Source: Rhizomys pruinosus (taxonomy: Eukaryota; Chordata; Mammalia; Rodentia; Spalacidae). Taken from it: a stretch of DNA of 64,000 nt. The stretch is taken from contig VZQC01009956.1 in the NCBI GenBank assembly GCA_009823505.1, forward strand, positions 598,995-662,994, written 5' to 3'. The notes beneath the pieces were generated by a model. That model was not told the DNA's origin and searched no databases. It worked only from the letters and a program-made list of their open reading frames with translations. This document shows positions 11,628-21,265 of this stretch, piece by piece; within the stretch, counting starts at the first letter, position 1, and each line of letters opens with the position of its first letter. A program made the position numbers and the translations under genes.

Positions 11628-12712
11628 AGAATTCATTCCCAGTCCCAAAGGCTAGTTAATGTGAAATCAAGGAAACATCCATTCAGAAAATCTGGCCTGC
11701 AGGTCTCAAAAAAATAGGTAATACCAAAGCAAGCAAGTTACCTCACACAATCCCTTTTGAAAACAGACACAAATCAAATTTTAGGCCTTTAAATGCAGTT
11801 TTAAATATCAATTTTTACAGTTTGCATGTGTGTATCGAGTCTGGCATGCCAAAATGAATGGTTCTGTGCACTTTAAAGGATTGAAACTTGAAGTGGCCAC
11901 TTTGACAGAACCAACATGAGACAATTTATAATTACTGATTTACAAACACACATAAAAACTTAGATGCACACTTCGACACACAAAAGAACAGTTACCATAA
12001 ACACAAGACATAGTCAGATGAAGAGAGGAAACAGTGCACTCACAGAGCCGACACCCTGTCAGTCCCAGAACAAAAATCCAGATCCCTTGCTTGGATTCCA
12101 AACCACTGAAGTGAACCCCATGTTTGCACTTTACCAGTGGAGATTTAGGGCATCTCCCATCTCTGAGCTCTCCTAACCGAGCACCCCAGACCAGAAACTT
12201 GAGTTTAAACAAAACCAAAATGAAAGTAAAAAGAATAAAAAAGAACTCTTTCTTACCCAAAAGACACAGCCAGCTGAACGAGATGTCTCCAGTCCCTCCA
12301 GTGGGACAGAGCTTCCTGGGACCCCCTCCAAGGGTATATAGGTGGGGAGCAAATGAGCATCCCTAGCAGGGGCAGCTGAAGGGAGTTTGGAGGGGTTGGG
12401 ATGGGGGGAACCTTCCTCGTCCTGTTGAAAATCAGGGACACATGGCTGGGCCAACTTCTCCTCGGTGTTCTTGTGGTGGGCTTATTTATGCTCACACAGA
12501 ACATCCTCTCCTGAGGTGCCCTTAAGATTTGCAATTATGGTGAAGAGGGGCAATGCAAACGGCCTCCTCCCAAATAAATCCAATCCTGGGATTTCATTTT
12601 AAGGCCATGGGTCTAGAGGAGTAGGGCAGCTGTCCATGGCTCCTGAATGTGGGGAGGAATATTATCCATGAGGGCAGGAAATGGTAAGGGAGGAGAGTGG
12701 TCTGTGGGAGGG

Positions 12713-13069
12713 TGTGGTGGTTTGGATGAGTGTCACCCATAGGCTCTAGGTATTCAGACATTTGTCTCCAGTTGGTGGCGCTGTTTTTGGAGGTCTTAGA
12801 AGGTGTGGCCATGCTGGGGGAAGTGTGTCATTGGGGGCAGGCTTAGTGAGTTTTAACAAGCCTCGTGGTCTACAGTTGCTCTCTCTGTTTCCTGTGCTCT
12901 TTGCGAGATGTGACCCTCAGTTTGCTGCTCCAGATCCAGCCGCCAAGTCTCCCGCCACAATGGACTCTAATTCCCTGGAACCGCCAATCGTAAGCTCAAA
13001 TAAACTCTTCCTTTTATAAGTTCCTTGGTCATGGTGCTTTATCACAGCAACAGAAAACTGACTAAGACA
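12713..13069 (+). mobile_element. 5' LTR of an ORR1/MT-like MaLR
   Basis: 357 bp, beginning TGTGGTGGTTTGG and ending ACA. The 3' LTR at 14465-14821 is the same length with 12 substitutions and no indels by eye (96.6% identity), several of them CpG-type. Flanks gaggg (12708-12712) and ggggg (14822-14826) give a 5-bp duplication with one mismatch, the size typical of ERV-L/MaLR. A possible poly(A) signal is the 'aaataaac' segment near 13000. Confidence 0.93.
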
Positions 13070-13075
13070 GTTATT

Positions 13076-13090
13076 TGTACCAGAGAGTGG
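13076..13090 (+). promoter_or_regulatory. Degenerate tRNA-Leu-type primer-binding site of the MaLR
   Basis: Six bases after the LTR, tgtaccagagagtgg resembles the ERV-L PBS at 56852-56866 (tggtaccaggagtgg) with one base gained and one lost. Its relation to a Leu tRNA 3' end is inferred by comparison with that site. Confidence 0.6.
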
Positions 13091-13100
13091 ACTGTTGGCT

Positions 13101-14282
13101 ATGAAGAACCTGACCATGTGGATGTTTGGAGAAATGTGGAAGACTTTGGAACTTTGGGCTAGAAAAGCTGTTGACTACTGTAAGCAGAGCTTAATGGGCC
13201 ATTCTAGTAGAAGCCTGGAAGAAAGCATTGCTGCAAAAATTGTAGTTCCAGAGGAAAATAAAGACTTAGGCAGCAACTGGGATATTTTGATAAAGAGTCT
13301 GGCAGCAGTTTGCCCACAGCCCAAATGCTTGCCTGATGCTAAGTTGAAAAGCAATGGACTAATGTCTTTGGCAGAGGATATTTCAAGACAGCCTAATGTA
13401 GAAATGGTGGCGTGGCTTTTAATGGTGAATATTATACAGATCTACAGTGAAAAAGAGCAAATGGGGCAGAAGGAAATGCAGAATGTACAGTTTGGATCTG
13501 AAAAGTACACTAGGAAGATTAAAGGTGTGGCCAAGGCATGTGAAGGAGAGGCTCCCTTTCATAAGGAGATTAAAGTGATTAAGGAGAGGCCTAGATATTT
13601 ACAAGTAAACAATGGGAAAGGTGAGATTAAAGTGATTAAGGAGAGGCCTCGAGATTTACAAGTAAACAACAGAATCAATACCTTCAGGGCAAGACCACAC
13701 CCAGCTAATCCTCCAACAAGTCCAGGGCAGAGAAAAATTGCAAATGTGGTTAAAGTAGGAGAGAGTCCATCCCGAACTTGCAGCCAGATTCGGCAATTTC
13801 ATTCACGTGGTGCTGGCTTTAGAGGCATGAAGTTTGCAAGAGTGAAGGGGTCATCAGTTCTTCCTCCACGGTTTCAGAGAGCTGCCAAGGTCAGGCAGAG
13901 TGCAGCAGGGGTGTCCCTGCATAAAGAAGGCCCTGATAGGCCATTGCATGAAGCTGTGAATGTGAAGCCTGGTTGGCAGCGGAGACCCCAAGAAGACATT
14001 CGAGATGCCAGACCTGTGAGATATTTGCCAAGGAGAGCTGCATACAGGGAGTGGTACCAGCCTAAGAAAGAGATGTATGTTGCAAGCAAAGCTGGAAGAG
14101 CTGAGCCATCTAAGCCCTTTGGAAGTCAAGTCCCAGAAGTTGCACATGGAGCTACTGGACTTGGTGTTTGCCCTGCTGGTTTTCGGTCTTGTTTTGGTCC
14201 AGTATTTCCTCACTATGCCTCTATTCCTCCCTTTTGGAATGGGAATGTGTATTCAGTTCCACTGTACGTTGGGAGTATGTAA
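13101..14282 (+). CDS. MaLR internal ORF, gag-like, intact reading frame (about 393 codons)
   Basis: The frame opens at 13095 with a TTG. The first ATG is at 13101, 10 nt after the PBS-like site, which matches the position of the ERV-L gag start. It runs unbroken to a stop at 14280-14282 and fills almost the whole internal region. The N-terminal third is Trp/Met/Leu-rich and helical-looking. A Val-Ala-Trp-Leu-Leu segment near residue 108 (about 13420-13435) is also present in the ERV-L gag frame (57150-57165). The middle and C-terminal parts are Arg/Lys-rich, suggesting nucleic-acid binding (inference). A 57-bp tandem duplication (13566-13622 and 13623 onward) repeats 19 codons in frame. No protease, RT or zinc-knuckle motif is present. 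MaLRs are known to be non-autonomous, so such a product would be a gag-like remnant. Whether it is translated is unknown. Confidence 0.65.
   Translation: MKNLTMWMFGEMWKTLELWARKAVDYCKQSLMGHSSRSLEESIAAKIVVPEENKDLGSNWDILIKSLAAVCPQPKCLPDAKLKSNGLMSLAEDISRQPNVEMVAWLLMVNIIQIYSEKEQMGQKEMQNVQFGSEKYTRKIKGVAKACEGEAPFHKEIKVIKERPRYLQVNNGKGEIKVIKERPRDLQVNNRINTFRARPHPANPPTSPGQRKIANVVKVGESPSRTCSQIRQFHSRGAGFRGMKFARVKGSSVLPPRFQRAAKVRQSAAGVSLHKEGPDRPLHEAVNVKPGWQRRPQEDIRDARPVRYLPRRAAYREWYQPKKEMYVASKAGRAEPSKPFGSQVPEVAHGATGLGVCPAGFRSCFGPVFPHYASIPPFWNGNVYSVPLYVGSM
13566..13672 (+). repeat. In-frame 57-bp tandem duplication in the MaLR ORF
   Basis: Two copies with a 57-bp period, each starting gagattaaagtgattaagga, differ at a few bases. 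The period is a multiple of three, so the frame is kept. Confidence 0.9.
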
Positions 14283-14464
14283 TTTGTCTTTTGATTTTAC
14301 AGGAGCTTACAGTTAAGAGATTGGCCTGAGTCTCAGAAGAGACTTTGGACTGTAGACTTTTGAATGACATTGAAACTGGTAAAGACTATGGGGACTTTTA
14401 AGGTTGGACTAAATGCATTTTGCATTTTATATGGTCAGGAGCCTATGGGGGCCAGGGAGTGGAA

Positions 14465-14821
14465 TGTGGTGGTTTGGATGAGTGTCCCCCATAGGCTCTA
14501 GGTATTCAGACATTTGTCTCCAGTTGGTGGCGCTGTTTTTGGAGGTCTTAGAAGGTGTGGCCATGCTGGGGGAAGTGTGTCACTGGGGGCAGGCTTAGTG
14601 AGTTTTAACAAGCCTCGTGGTCTACAGTTGCTCTCTCTGTTTCCTGTGCTCTTTGCGAGAAGTGACCCTTGGTTAGCTGCTCCAGATCCAGCCACCATGC
14701 CTCCCACCACAATGGACTCTAATTCCCTGGAACCGCCAATCGTAAGCTCAGATAAACTCTTCCTTTTATAAGTTCCTTGGTCATGGTGCTTTATCACAGC
14801 AACAGAAAACTGACTAATACA
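14465..14821 (+). mobile_element. 3' LTR of the ORR1/MT-like MaLR
   Basis: 357 bp, same ends as the 5' LTR. The last bases (ctaataca) match the ends of the ERV-L LTRs. The 85-codon frame crossing it is a non-coding LTR translation that recurs in both LTRs. Confidence 0.93.
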
Positions 14822-14839
14822 GGGGGGAAGAGGGTCTGG

Positions 14840-14852
14840 GCACTCACCTTAA
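14840..14852 (-). promoter_or_regulatory. Candidate leader splice donor of the minus-strand ERV
   Basis: On the minus strand this reads ttaaggtgagtgc, a near-consensus splice donor, about 100 bp downstream of the PBS as in retroviral leaders. This is a sequence match only. Confidence 0.5.
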
Positions 14853-14950
14853 TGCCAGCTGAAAAGGCAAAGAACACAGAATGGGGCCTACTCACAGATC
14901 AAGGAAGGGGGTGCCTCGCCAGCACTGGGGGTGGGGTGGAAAAACCACTA

Positions 14951-14960
14951 TTGGGCGCCA
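14951..14960 (-). promoter_or_regulatory. tRNA-Lys-type primer-binding site of the minus-strand ERV
   Basis: On the minus strand TGGCGCCCAA starts two bases inside the LTR edge. It matches the 3' end of Lys tRNAs (established for several class II ERVs and for lentiviruses). It fixes the provirus orientation and marks 14963-15273 as the 5' LTR. Confidence 0.75.
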
Positions 14961-14962
14961 GA

Positions 14963-15273
14963 TGTAGACAATCTCCCAGGCCTGCTGGGGAATTTCAGGG
15001 TCCGGCAGACTGAAGGAACGGGGGTGAGAGGCACAGAGATAAAACACAGACTCTGGGAGTTAGGTGAACACAGACAGAGGGCGCCTGTTGCAGACTCATT
15101 TATTGGGGGCAGGGTTAGGGGTTATGCACTGTTTGCATTCCCACTCTCCTCTTGTCATCTTCTGATTGGACCAGGTCAGCAATGTTGCTTCTGTGATCTC
15201 ACTTGCCTAGGGCAGTTTAGGTTAGGTTGATGAGGGACAAGCATGCATAATCTCAGTATACTGGCTATACTCA
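14963..15273 (-). mobile_element. 5' LTR of the minus-strand class II-type ERV
   Basis: About 311 bp, TG...CA on the plus strand, partner of 6937-7266. The right boundary is set by the point where L1 sequence resumes (ccccctcttccacaat), which continues the L1 interrupted at 6936. Confidence 0.8.
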
Positions 15274-16240
15274 CCCCCTCTTCCACAATATTCCCTTAGC
15301 CATGGGTGGGTGAAGATGAATATAGGTGATCTGTCAATGGAACCACACTCTGTAGCCCCCTAATCTTTATGGTTTTCCCATCGATTTCCCTTTTGAAGAC
15401 CTAAAGCCCACATAGTGGGGAGAAGCTCATGTGGTATTGTAAACATAGACAGATGCACGCACCTGGGAGGTGATAGATGTTATAGAAATCCCCAAATTTG
15501 ACACGTCCCTAGGCTAAGGTAACATCTTCCTAACTACAAAAGAGGTATTCCTGGGCTGAAGAGATGGCCTAGCAGTTGGGAATGCCGACTGCTCTTGAAG
15601 AGGATGTGGGTTCGATCCCCAGCACCCACATGGAGGCCGAGAACTGTCTGAAACTCCAATTCCAGGACAACTCCAGTTCCAGGGGAATCCGACGCCCTCT
15701 TCTGACCTCCGTGGCATTGCACGACATGGGTGCACAGACTTGCATGCAGACAGTACATTCGTGCACATACAGAAAAAAAAAAAAAAAGAGGTATTCCTAT
15801 ATTTACAGACAAATATCCCAGACACCACTTAGATAAGCAGCTTCTGCACCAGAGCAGAATAATACAGGGTCCCACACTGGACACACACTGATATGGTCTG
15901 AATTTCTGTTACCTATCAACCCATATACAATGCAACCTCTACACATAAGCCCCAAGCATCATAAAACAAGGACCCAAGAATTCTAGTTAAGGAAGCTATT
16001 ACCTGCTACAGGAGACCAGGTGTGGAACTTGTTACCACCGCCATCTGTTGCGAAAAGAATCTTTGTGAATAGTGTATCCTATGTATATCTGTAAATATAA
16101 GGACCCATATTTAGTATACAGTAAGACATTTCCTTTGTCTAGAGATATCCTAGAAATAGTTTTCTCTAGGATATATGAACTCTCCAGCCATGTGTATTTG
16201 GCAATATCCACAGTGCCACCCATGAGTTCTTTCCAAAAGA
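15274..16240 (-). mobile_element. LINE-1 3' region, minus strand, right half of the split element
   Basis: Reverse complement of the L1 3'-region order seen at 25855-26290 on the plus strand (for example the 'caaatacacatggctgga' segment, here at about 16180-16205 reversed). It contains a B2 SINE at 15553-15783. Together with 6187-6936 it is one L1 remnant split by the ERV. Confidence 0.65.
15553..15783 (+). mobile_element. B2-family SINE with 15-bp target duplication
   Basis: B2 head (gggctgaagagatggcc), B-box (gggttcgatcccc), the 17-bp doubled block and an A tail. Exact duplication aaaagaggtattcct at 15538-15552 and 15784-15798. The 116- and 104-codon minus frames here are SINE translations. 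Confidence 0.93.
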
Positions 16241-16287
16241 GAGGTCGTTACAGCCAATTAGTTGCCTGTTGATTACCTTCAGGATAA

Positions 16288-16402
16288 AAGTCCTGGCCTG
16301 GAACTTGCTCTGTACACCAGGCTAGCCTTGAACTCACAGAGATCTGCCTCCCCCTGTCTCCCAAGTTCTATGATTAAAGGCATGCACCACCATGCCTGGC
16401 AC
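16288..16402 (-). mobile_element. B1 SINE, partial
   Basis: Minus-strand B1: aggctagccttgaactcac middle, cccaagttctatgattaaagg and accatgcctggc head. The tail end is degraded. Confidence 0.85.
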
Positions 16403-16561
16403 AATAAATATTTTAATCTTCACTATTCTTACTCTCGCCCTTTGATCCTTTTTCCTTCCCTCCCTTCCTCCTTCCTCTACCCTCCCTCTTTCCCTGACTT
16501 CCTATCTGGTTGAATGTCCTTGTGTCGGTCAACTCCCTCTTTTGCCCCTGTTTTGAACATA

Positions 16562-16769
16562 TTTTTATAATATGTATGAGTGTATTGTCTGCACGTAGGT
16601 AGGTGCACCCATGTCATGCAATGCTGCAGAAGTCATAAGATGGTGTCAGATTCCCCTGTATCTGGGGTTAAATATGGTTCTTAGCTGTCATGTGGGTGCT
16701 GGGAATAGTACCTGCGTCCTCTGCAAGAGCAGCTGATGCTCTTAACTGCTGAGCCATCTCTCCAGCCCC
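16562..16769 (-). mobile_element. B2-family SINE, older copy
   Basis: Minus-strand B2 ending ctctccagcccc, with reverse-complement B-box region and 'cctctgcaagagcag'. It is more diverged than the copies at 3500 or 15553 and lacks the doubled block. Confidence 0.88.
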
Positions 16770-17389
16770 TTCCAACAAATTTTAGGTATGCCGCCCTCTT
16801 TGCTTTAAGATCTTTCATTGACTATGTACTTCAGTTACTACGTGTGCTTTGTTCCGTTGTTTTGTCAAGGTCTTAATTTAACAGCACTCTTGTTACTAAG
16901 TTCATTCCCTTTTAGACAGGGGAGGCAGGGTGAGAGGGCAGTCCTCTCTGCTAAGGGATTCTGTGTTTATCCAACTCAGCCACAGAGTTCTATTTCCTAT
17001 GTAAATCCTAAGTCACTCCATGATGTGGTTTATGTTCATATACTTTGTAATCTTCGCATGCACCAGGATTCCACCAATGCAGGAAACATTATACCTACTT
17101 GCATGCATGAATATATTCAGTATTTAATGTCTAAATACATACACAACACAATTCACGTTTAACTTCTCTTTTAATTGTCTGCTTGTTTTTGTTTTGTTTT
17201 GTTTTACTTTTTCAGCTAAATCTCCTCCTACTTCAGCAATAGATAATCTGTTCCTTTTGGAGAATCCATGGAAAATATAATTAAGATTTGAAATAAAATA
17301 CACATTACTGGTAAATATTTAGGTTAGTCTTGCTGACGCTAAATTCTGCTTATTTTCCCACATTTCATGTATGTCATCATTCATTTTCT
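16770..17389. other. Intergenic, nothing recognised
   Basis: A 114-codon plus frame at 16818-17162 has no recognisable domain, no gene context and composition like its surroundings. I do not call it a gene. Confidence 0.4.
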
Positions 17390-17545
17390 CATTCATTTTT
17401 TAATGCTTTTATTGATGTTTTGTGTATTTCAGACATCATTTCTCAGTTCAGTTTAGACATATTCCCCTTTTCCTTCTCCCACCCCACCCCAGATCATGCA
17501 CTCTCCCATAACTATCCTGCATCTTTCTCTCAGCCTTGATGAGGT
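17390..17545 (-). mobile_element. LINE-1 3' end, minus strand
   Basis: Reverse complement of the L1 3' terminus at 1-331 and 51336-51668 (ttttattgatgttttgtgtatttc, then the C-rich block reversed). 5' truncated. Confidence 0.7.
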
Positions 17546-17917
17546 ACTACATTAGTCTTTTTGAAATGGGTCTTTCATAATTCTTTCTTTGATTATTTAT
17601 TCCTATGTTTGATTATTGTTTGTGGAAAACTGTCTCCCTATAAATACAGATGTCTTGGAACTCCCATTGCAAATCAATCTGCCTTTAATCTCACAGAGAT
17701 CTTACTGTTTCTTCCTCAGAGTGTAGAAATTAAAGACTTTGCAACCAGGATCAATTCCATTTTATTTCTTTTAAAATTTAATTTTACTCATTATAATTCT
17801 GTGTGTGTGTAAAGTTTAGTATGTGTGTGGTTATCAGAAGACAGCTTTTTGAACATGTTTTCCTGTTTTCTCCTTCCTGCTTTTTGTTTTGTTTTGTTTT
17901 TGTTTATTGGTGTTTAT

Positions 17918-18050
17918 GAGACAGGGTCTCCCTGTAGCCACAGCTTTCCTGGAACTCACTCTGTAGACCAGGTTGGCTTTGAACTCACAAAGATCTGCCT
18001 GCCTCTGCCTCCTGAGTGCTAAGATTAAAGGCATGCACTACCAGGCCTGA
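17918..18050 (-). mobile_element. B1 SINE
   Basis: Complete minus-strand B1 following a (TTTTG)n tail: gagacagggtctccctg, tggctttgaactcac, cctcctgagtgctaag, catgcactaccaggcc. Confidence 0.92.
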
Positions 18051-18715
18051 TTCTCCTTCCTCTTCTAAATGTGTTTCAGGGGTTGAACTCAGATCACCTG
18101 TTTCCTTTCCCTCTGTCAATGATCTCAGTTGCCCTGTAAACATAATATTTTCTTTCACCCTCCTATTTTTATTGAGTGTTGTTCATTTAATATAATGCAT
18201 CTTATTCAAATTTCCCCCTCCCATTCCCCTTATTTATTTTTGCATTACAAATTACCATGGCATTTGTCATCAATAGCCATATTTAGATGACTAAAAGTTT
18301 CTTTGGTTCGCTCATTCAGATGTTTGTAATCCTCATTCTAAGGTGGGCATTAAATTCTCACTCCATTTAAGTTCAGGTGTTTGTTATCATTGAACAATAT
18401 TTCAATGGTTAATGATTCCAAATATTTATAGAAGTGGTATCAGTCTATCACAAATTATTTGAGTACAAATTCATCTGATATACTTCCCAAAAGATAATAT
18501 GAAATGAATTTGTTATCAAAATACTCAAACACTTAATACTGTGAGAAATCTATATACCCACATTCTTGTGGTTATAAACATAAAATAATGTGATAAAAAT
18601 TATCAATCTAACACTGCAGTTCATAAAAAGTATATATATATTAGATGAGGGGAAATATGACCCAATAATGCAGGTATATTTTTACTTGCAAAATCAGTTT
18701 TAAAATGTGCTATCT
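18051..18715. other. AT-rich spacer, nothing recognised
   Basis: No supported feature. Several short AT-rich runs only. Confidence 0.45.
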
Positions 18716-18866
18716 TAGCTGGGAGTGGTAGAACATGTCTTTGATTCTAGCTCTCAAGAGGCAGAGGCAGAGGTAGGTGGACTTCTGTGTGTTCAAGGCC
18801 AGCCTGGTCTACAGAGTGGGTTCCAGGCCAGCTCAGGCTACAGAAAGACCCTGTCTCAAAAAGATC
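18716..18866 (+). mobile_element. B1 SINE
   Basis: gctgggagtggtagaaca head, aagaggcagaggcagaggtagg, gttcaaggccagcctgg and ccctgtctcaaaaaga tail, which runs straight into a tetranucleotide repeat. Confidence 0.9.
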
Positions 18867-18871
18867 AATCG

Positions 18872-18902
<31 letters not shown>
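18862..18902. repeat. (ATCA)n microsatellite at the B1 tail
   Basis: About ten tandem copies of a 4-bp unit (tcaa/atca). It arises from the B1 A-rich tail, a common source of microsatellites. Confidence 0.9.
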
Positions 18903-18903
<1 letters not shown>

Positions 18904-20025
18904 TTTAATTAAAATAAAATGTGCTATCTTAGGGAAATAACTGAAAAAATATAAGTCATCTCAAAAGTGGTAAGGAAAATATTTTATAAAGTACAGATTT
19001 ATTCATGTCTTTAAGCTAACACAAAAGACACTTTAAAAATACTTTTCATAATGAATATGGAGGAGGAGGCCCATGAGAGCCTAGGCTCCTTCTGGTTTTA
19101 TTATAAGTTAAAAGCAAATGGGGAGAGGTCCCATTGCCTTCCCTGGTTTATCTGTTGGTAAGTTCTGCCTTTTTATTCGATAACCCCTAATTATTTGAAG
19201 TGAGAAGTACTAATTAAACTTACTGGGCCTTAACAAATTCACCACATCACAGCAGGAGGGGAAGTTGTTGGTTGAAGAGTTTCAGCAGAAGTGATGAGAT
19301 GTGAGAAGGAAATTTATTATGTAAATATATGACATTTCCAAACGCTAAAAAACATTCTAGTTTAGTCATAAGAAAAAAAACTCTACAAATTAATCAGTAA
19401 GATGAAATGTCATGAACTTTAGAAGAAGGAAACTTGAAATCTTACAAGTCTTAGCACTTCCGCTAAGTCTTAAAAGAGGACTCCCACTGCTGTCATTGCC
19501 AAATAGCATGATGCTTAGATTGTCCTCAGGGAATTAGATAAGAAGAACCAGTAGGACTTTTTAAATCTTAAGTTTTTTTATTATGGTTGAGATGAAAAAT
19601 TACATGATGGAGTGGACATCATCTTGTGTGTACAAAAATGCAAGGAATTCACAAAACCTTTATAGTTGGAGACATAAACTTAAATAAGAAATTACATGAA
19701 TACATAAAAGTTAAACTTAATTTTATGCACAAGTAACTAGTAATTCATAAGAAACCTCAGAAAGTACCTATATTTACACTATTTCAGGTTTATCTGTTGG
19801 CTTCTATGTTTAATGTAATCTCTTCTCAGGAGAGTGTGTAGGAAGAAGCATTTTCTCAGAGTCTTACTCTGAAGACAGCATGAGCAATATAATCAAACCC
19901 TGTCTTAACATCATTAATTGGGAGTTCAACTATTAAAACTGCATACTGCTCTTCTAGATAATACAACCTCAATTCCTGACTTCCAAATCAAACATCACCT
20001 CTTCCAGGAACTCCAAATCTTAGTC
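18903..20025. other. Intergenic, nothing recognised
   Basis: No open frame, SINE or LTR recognised. Flanks the provirus target site at 20026-20031. Confidence 0.45.
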
Positions 20026-20031
20026 ATCCTG

Positions 20032-20390
20032 TGTGGGACAGCAGTCCTGGATTAAGTCATACATTGCCCATGTGAAGGCACAATTTCTTAGCACACTAAA
20101 TAATGGTATAATACAGGGCACACCTGACACTATGAGCCAACTTGTTTTTCTGCACATCCATTTCTGGGTACACTCCATGGGCTGAGCTGACACATGATGG
20201 TATGGAGGTCGAGGATTGGTTGGTGGGAGGTGGAAACATATGATTTAGAGGCTGTCTGATCCAGACATATAAAAGAATTGTACAGAATAAATGAATTTGC
20301 ATGATCTGACATGATCTCAAGGATGTTTTTCCAGTAACCCAGCACCATACACTCTTCAGCTTGTTTGATTGCAAGACTGATGCCTCCACA
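20032..20390 (+). mobile_element. 5' LTR of a betaretrovirus-like (class II) provirus
   Basis: It starts TGTGGGACA and ends CCACA, 359 bp, and pairs with 24405-24791. A TATA-like box (acatataaaag, about 20264-20274) and a later 'gaataaatg' segment (about 20284) fit promoter and poly(A) positions. Outside both LTRs the bases are atcctg (20026-20031 and 24792-24797): an exact 6-bp duplication, the class II length. Confidence 0.92.
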
Positions 20391-20392
20391 AG

Positions 20393-20410
20393 TGGCTCCC
20401 AAACAGAGAC
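20393..20410 (+). promoter_or_regulatory. tRNA-Lys3-type primer-binding site (degenerate)
   Basis: TGGCTCCCAAACAGAGAC begins two bases after the LTR. It agrees with the Lys3-type PBS pattern at about 15 of 18 positions, as used by MMTV-like betaretroviruses and lentiviruses. The mismatches suggest mutation since insertion. Confidence 0.75.
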
Positions 20411-20421
20411 ACTTGAATCAA

Positions 20422-20432
20422 TCTGGTGAGTC
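20422..20432 (+). promoter_or_regulatory. Candidate leader splice donor
   Basis: tctggtgagtc, about 30 bp after the PBS start region, matches a splice donor. This would serve sub-genomic (env) RNA in an intact provirus. Confidence 0.5.
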
Positions 20433-20639
20433 TGGAAACATGAATCCACAGGAAGGGGAATCTGCCCTCCTCTTCTAAAGACCCTCTTCTTCGGGGTGAG
20501 ATTTTGGGACACTGTCCTCCAATATGCCCACTGGCTCTCCGCTGTTAACTTTTTCCTCTCTATTATAACTATTATCCTCCAATGTCTGGGCAAAAAAGAA
20601 ACCAATAACCCTGAGATATTGCAGGTCCAAATAAAAAAC

Positions 20640-21038
20640 AAAACAGAAAATACCCTTCCCTGTGCTAACTTTGGTGCTGCTCCTGCTACTGATGAGGAAT
20701 TGGCTCCTGGTGACAGAATTCATCCCTTTGATATGTCTTAAGCATTCTCAGGACCCTGCTCTTTTCAGCATACCCTCCCCTTTACCTCTCTGCCCCTGCC
20801 ACAGCTGCCTCTCTTCTGCTTTGGTCCTACCAGAAGCTTCAGCATTTCACTTGATTCACAAGGGAAGGAGGAGTGGTGACCACACGACCAGCACAACCCC
20901 CTTATGCCTCCAAACCCTCCTTGCTATGACTCTATTGAGCCCAAACCTGTCCATGATCCCAGGCCATCTGCTGGCTTCTCAGTCTTTTGTGACTCTCTGT
21001 GCTCAGTGGGAACAGGCATGGGGATTCCCTCTTCAGCC

Positions 21039-21077
<39 letters not shown>

Positions 21078-21265
21078 TACACACACACCTTAGAAGGTTT
21101 TCCTGTTAACATTATTTCTACTTTGACTCCCATCTGGATGGAAAAGGGGCTGTTCATACTTATAAGCTTAAATCTCTTTAGTGTTTGGTCCCTGAAAAAT
21201 TGGATGCAGGACGTATTGGGCTCGCCATCAGTCCCTGAAACATCCCTGATTTTGTGATTCAAAAG
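20640..21265 (+). pseudogene. Decayed gag remnant of the betaretrovirus-like provirus
   Basis: Between the leader and RT there is only about 0.9 kb, so most of gag and all of protease/dUTPase are deleted or unrecognisable. Two overlapping frames (20662-21093 and 20904-21257) are Pro/Ser/Thr-rich, with a PPNPPCYD-like segment near 20904 reminiscent of late-domain/capsid-upstream gag. A (CA)n microsatellite expands within it. The gag assignment rests on position and composition, not on a diagnostic motif. Confidence 0.4.
21041..21088. repeat. (CA)n microsatellite
   Basis: About 17 uninterrupted CA units, one AA interruption, then more CA. Lies inside the gag remnant. Confidence 0.93.

Larger units (their letters stand above)
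7267..12712 (-). mobile_element. Internal region of the minus-strand ERV, no clear coding frames
   Basis: About 5.4 kb lies between the 3' LTR and the inserted MaLR. I see no protease, RT, RNase H or integrase motif on the minus strand. The longest minus frames (154 codons at 10993-11457, 106 at 11940-12260) are not recognisable retroviral proteins and partly overlap B1 sequence. A proline-rich minus frame (12173-12534) lies upstream in provirus order, where gag would be, but the assignment is weak. The element is therefore either a non-coding, non-autonomous ERV or decayed beyond recognition. Confidence 0.55.

Noticed and set aside
12762..13019. 85-codon frame repeated at 14514-14771
   Set aside because: It lies in the two MaLR LTRs and is a by-product of their identity, not a duplicated gene.
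15514..15884. Minus frames of 104 and 116 codons, with similar ones at 2989-3217, 3517-3953 and 6281-6598
   Set aside because: They share the same translated phrases because all are translations of B2 SINEs.
20662..21093. 143-codon frame with a hydrophobic start that resembles a signal peptide
   Set aside because: It is inside the provirus, partly made of the (CA)n tract, and overlaps a second frame equally open.
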